From: Thauera sp.
GTDB lineage: Bacteria > Pseudomonadota > Gammaproteobacteria > Burkholderiales > Rhodocyclaceae
Length of the DNA stretch: 7,706 nucleotides
NCBI GenBank assembly: GCA_023150215.1
Contig: JAKLLJ010000157.1
Coordinates: forward strand, 1-7,706
Reading direction: 5' to 3'
The notes under the pieces are model-generated. The model was not told the DNA's origin, ran no database searches, and saw only the letters and a list, made by a program, of their open reading frames with translations. Positions 5,941 to 7,706 of the stretch are shown piece after piece (positions within the stretch are counted from its first letter, which is position 1; every line of letters starts with the position of its first letter). A program made the translations under genes and the position numbers.

Positions 5941-5966
5941 ATCCCCGGGGGCTTTTAAGGGATAAT
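5936..5966 (+). promoter_or_regulatory. Candidate sigma-70 promoter of the transketolase gene
   Basis: TTGGCA (5936-5941, five of six) and GATAAT (5961-5966, five of six) are separated by 19 bases, longer than the usual 17, which is typical of promoters that depend on an activator or on supercoiling. The start would be near 5973, giving a leader of about 34 bases. The local AT content stands out from its GC-rich surroundings. The operator-like repeats overlap the -35 box. Confidence 0.55.
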
Positions 5967-6006
5967 CGCGAACTTTCCCGATGGCGGCCTCCGGCCCGAA
6001 ACCAGC

Positions 6007-7706
<1,700 letters not shown>

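Larger units (their letters stand above)
5530..6006. other. 477-base non-coding gap between phosphoribulokinase and transketolase
   Basis: No plausible gene is seen here on either strand; the open frames crossing it have no family resemblance and run antisense or out of frame into real genes. From left to right it holds: a weak hairpin (CCTGG 5561-5565 with CCAGG 5575-5579, no T-run); the 202-base nested palindrome at 5638-5839; a 7-bp hairpin at 5847-5872; a pyrimidine-rich stretch at about 5889-5911; and the operator-like repeats and promoter of the transketolase gene at 5914-5966. There is no clear intrinsic terminator for the kinase gene. Bases 5581-5637 show nothing I can name. Confidence 0.7.

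Overview
The window is high-GC, with G or C at most third codon positions, and most resembles a betaproteobacterium of the Rhodocyclales type (Thauera, Azoarcus or Aromatoleum relatives). That assignment rests on composition, the style of the proteins and gene content; I could not run a search. All genes look like chromosomal housekeeping or central-carbon genes. I see no transposase, integrase, phage gene, CRISPR array, tRNA or rRNA.

Layout. Bases 1-81 are the 3' end of a plant-type [2Fe-2S] ferredoxin domain, possibly the phenylacetyl-CoA epoxidase reductase PaaE, closed by an intrinsic terminator at 127-151. Next comes a full-length Pat/YfiQ-type protein (258-2918): an ADP-forming acyl-CoA synthetase-like body fused to a C-terminal GNAT lysine acetyltransferase. 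It converges, with a 27-base gap, on rsmE (2946-3668, minus strand), encoding the 16S rRNA m3U1498 methyltransferase. rsmE diverges from an inositol-monophosphatase-family gene (3744-4553). Downstream on the plus strand are a class I phosphoribulokinase (4654-5529, cbbP) and, after a 477-base gap, a transketolase that runs off the right edge (6007-7706).

How the genes work together. The phosphoribulokinase and transketolase are the coherent pair: transketolase helps regenerate pentose phosphates, and phosphoribulokinase converts ribulose 5-phosphate to ribulose 1,5-bisphosphate. This suggests the edge of a Calvin-Benson-Bassham or pentose-phosphate/glycolysis cluster. No RubisCO gene lies in the window, so autotrophy cannot be claimed. 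Pat-type enzymes classically inactivate acetyl-CoA synthetase by lysine acetylation. RsmE is ribosome maintenance and probably unrelated.

The most interesting material is non-coding or at residue level: a 202-base nested palindrome with a perfect 20-bp terminal inverted repeat between cbbP and tkt; symmetrical operator-like repeats upstream of both cbbP and tkt; an rsmE promoter whose predicted start site falls on the ATG, implying a leaderless mRNA; and a Pat protein that appears to have lost both phospho-histidines of its synthetase ancestor. I found no convincing wholly new multi-gene system.
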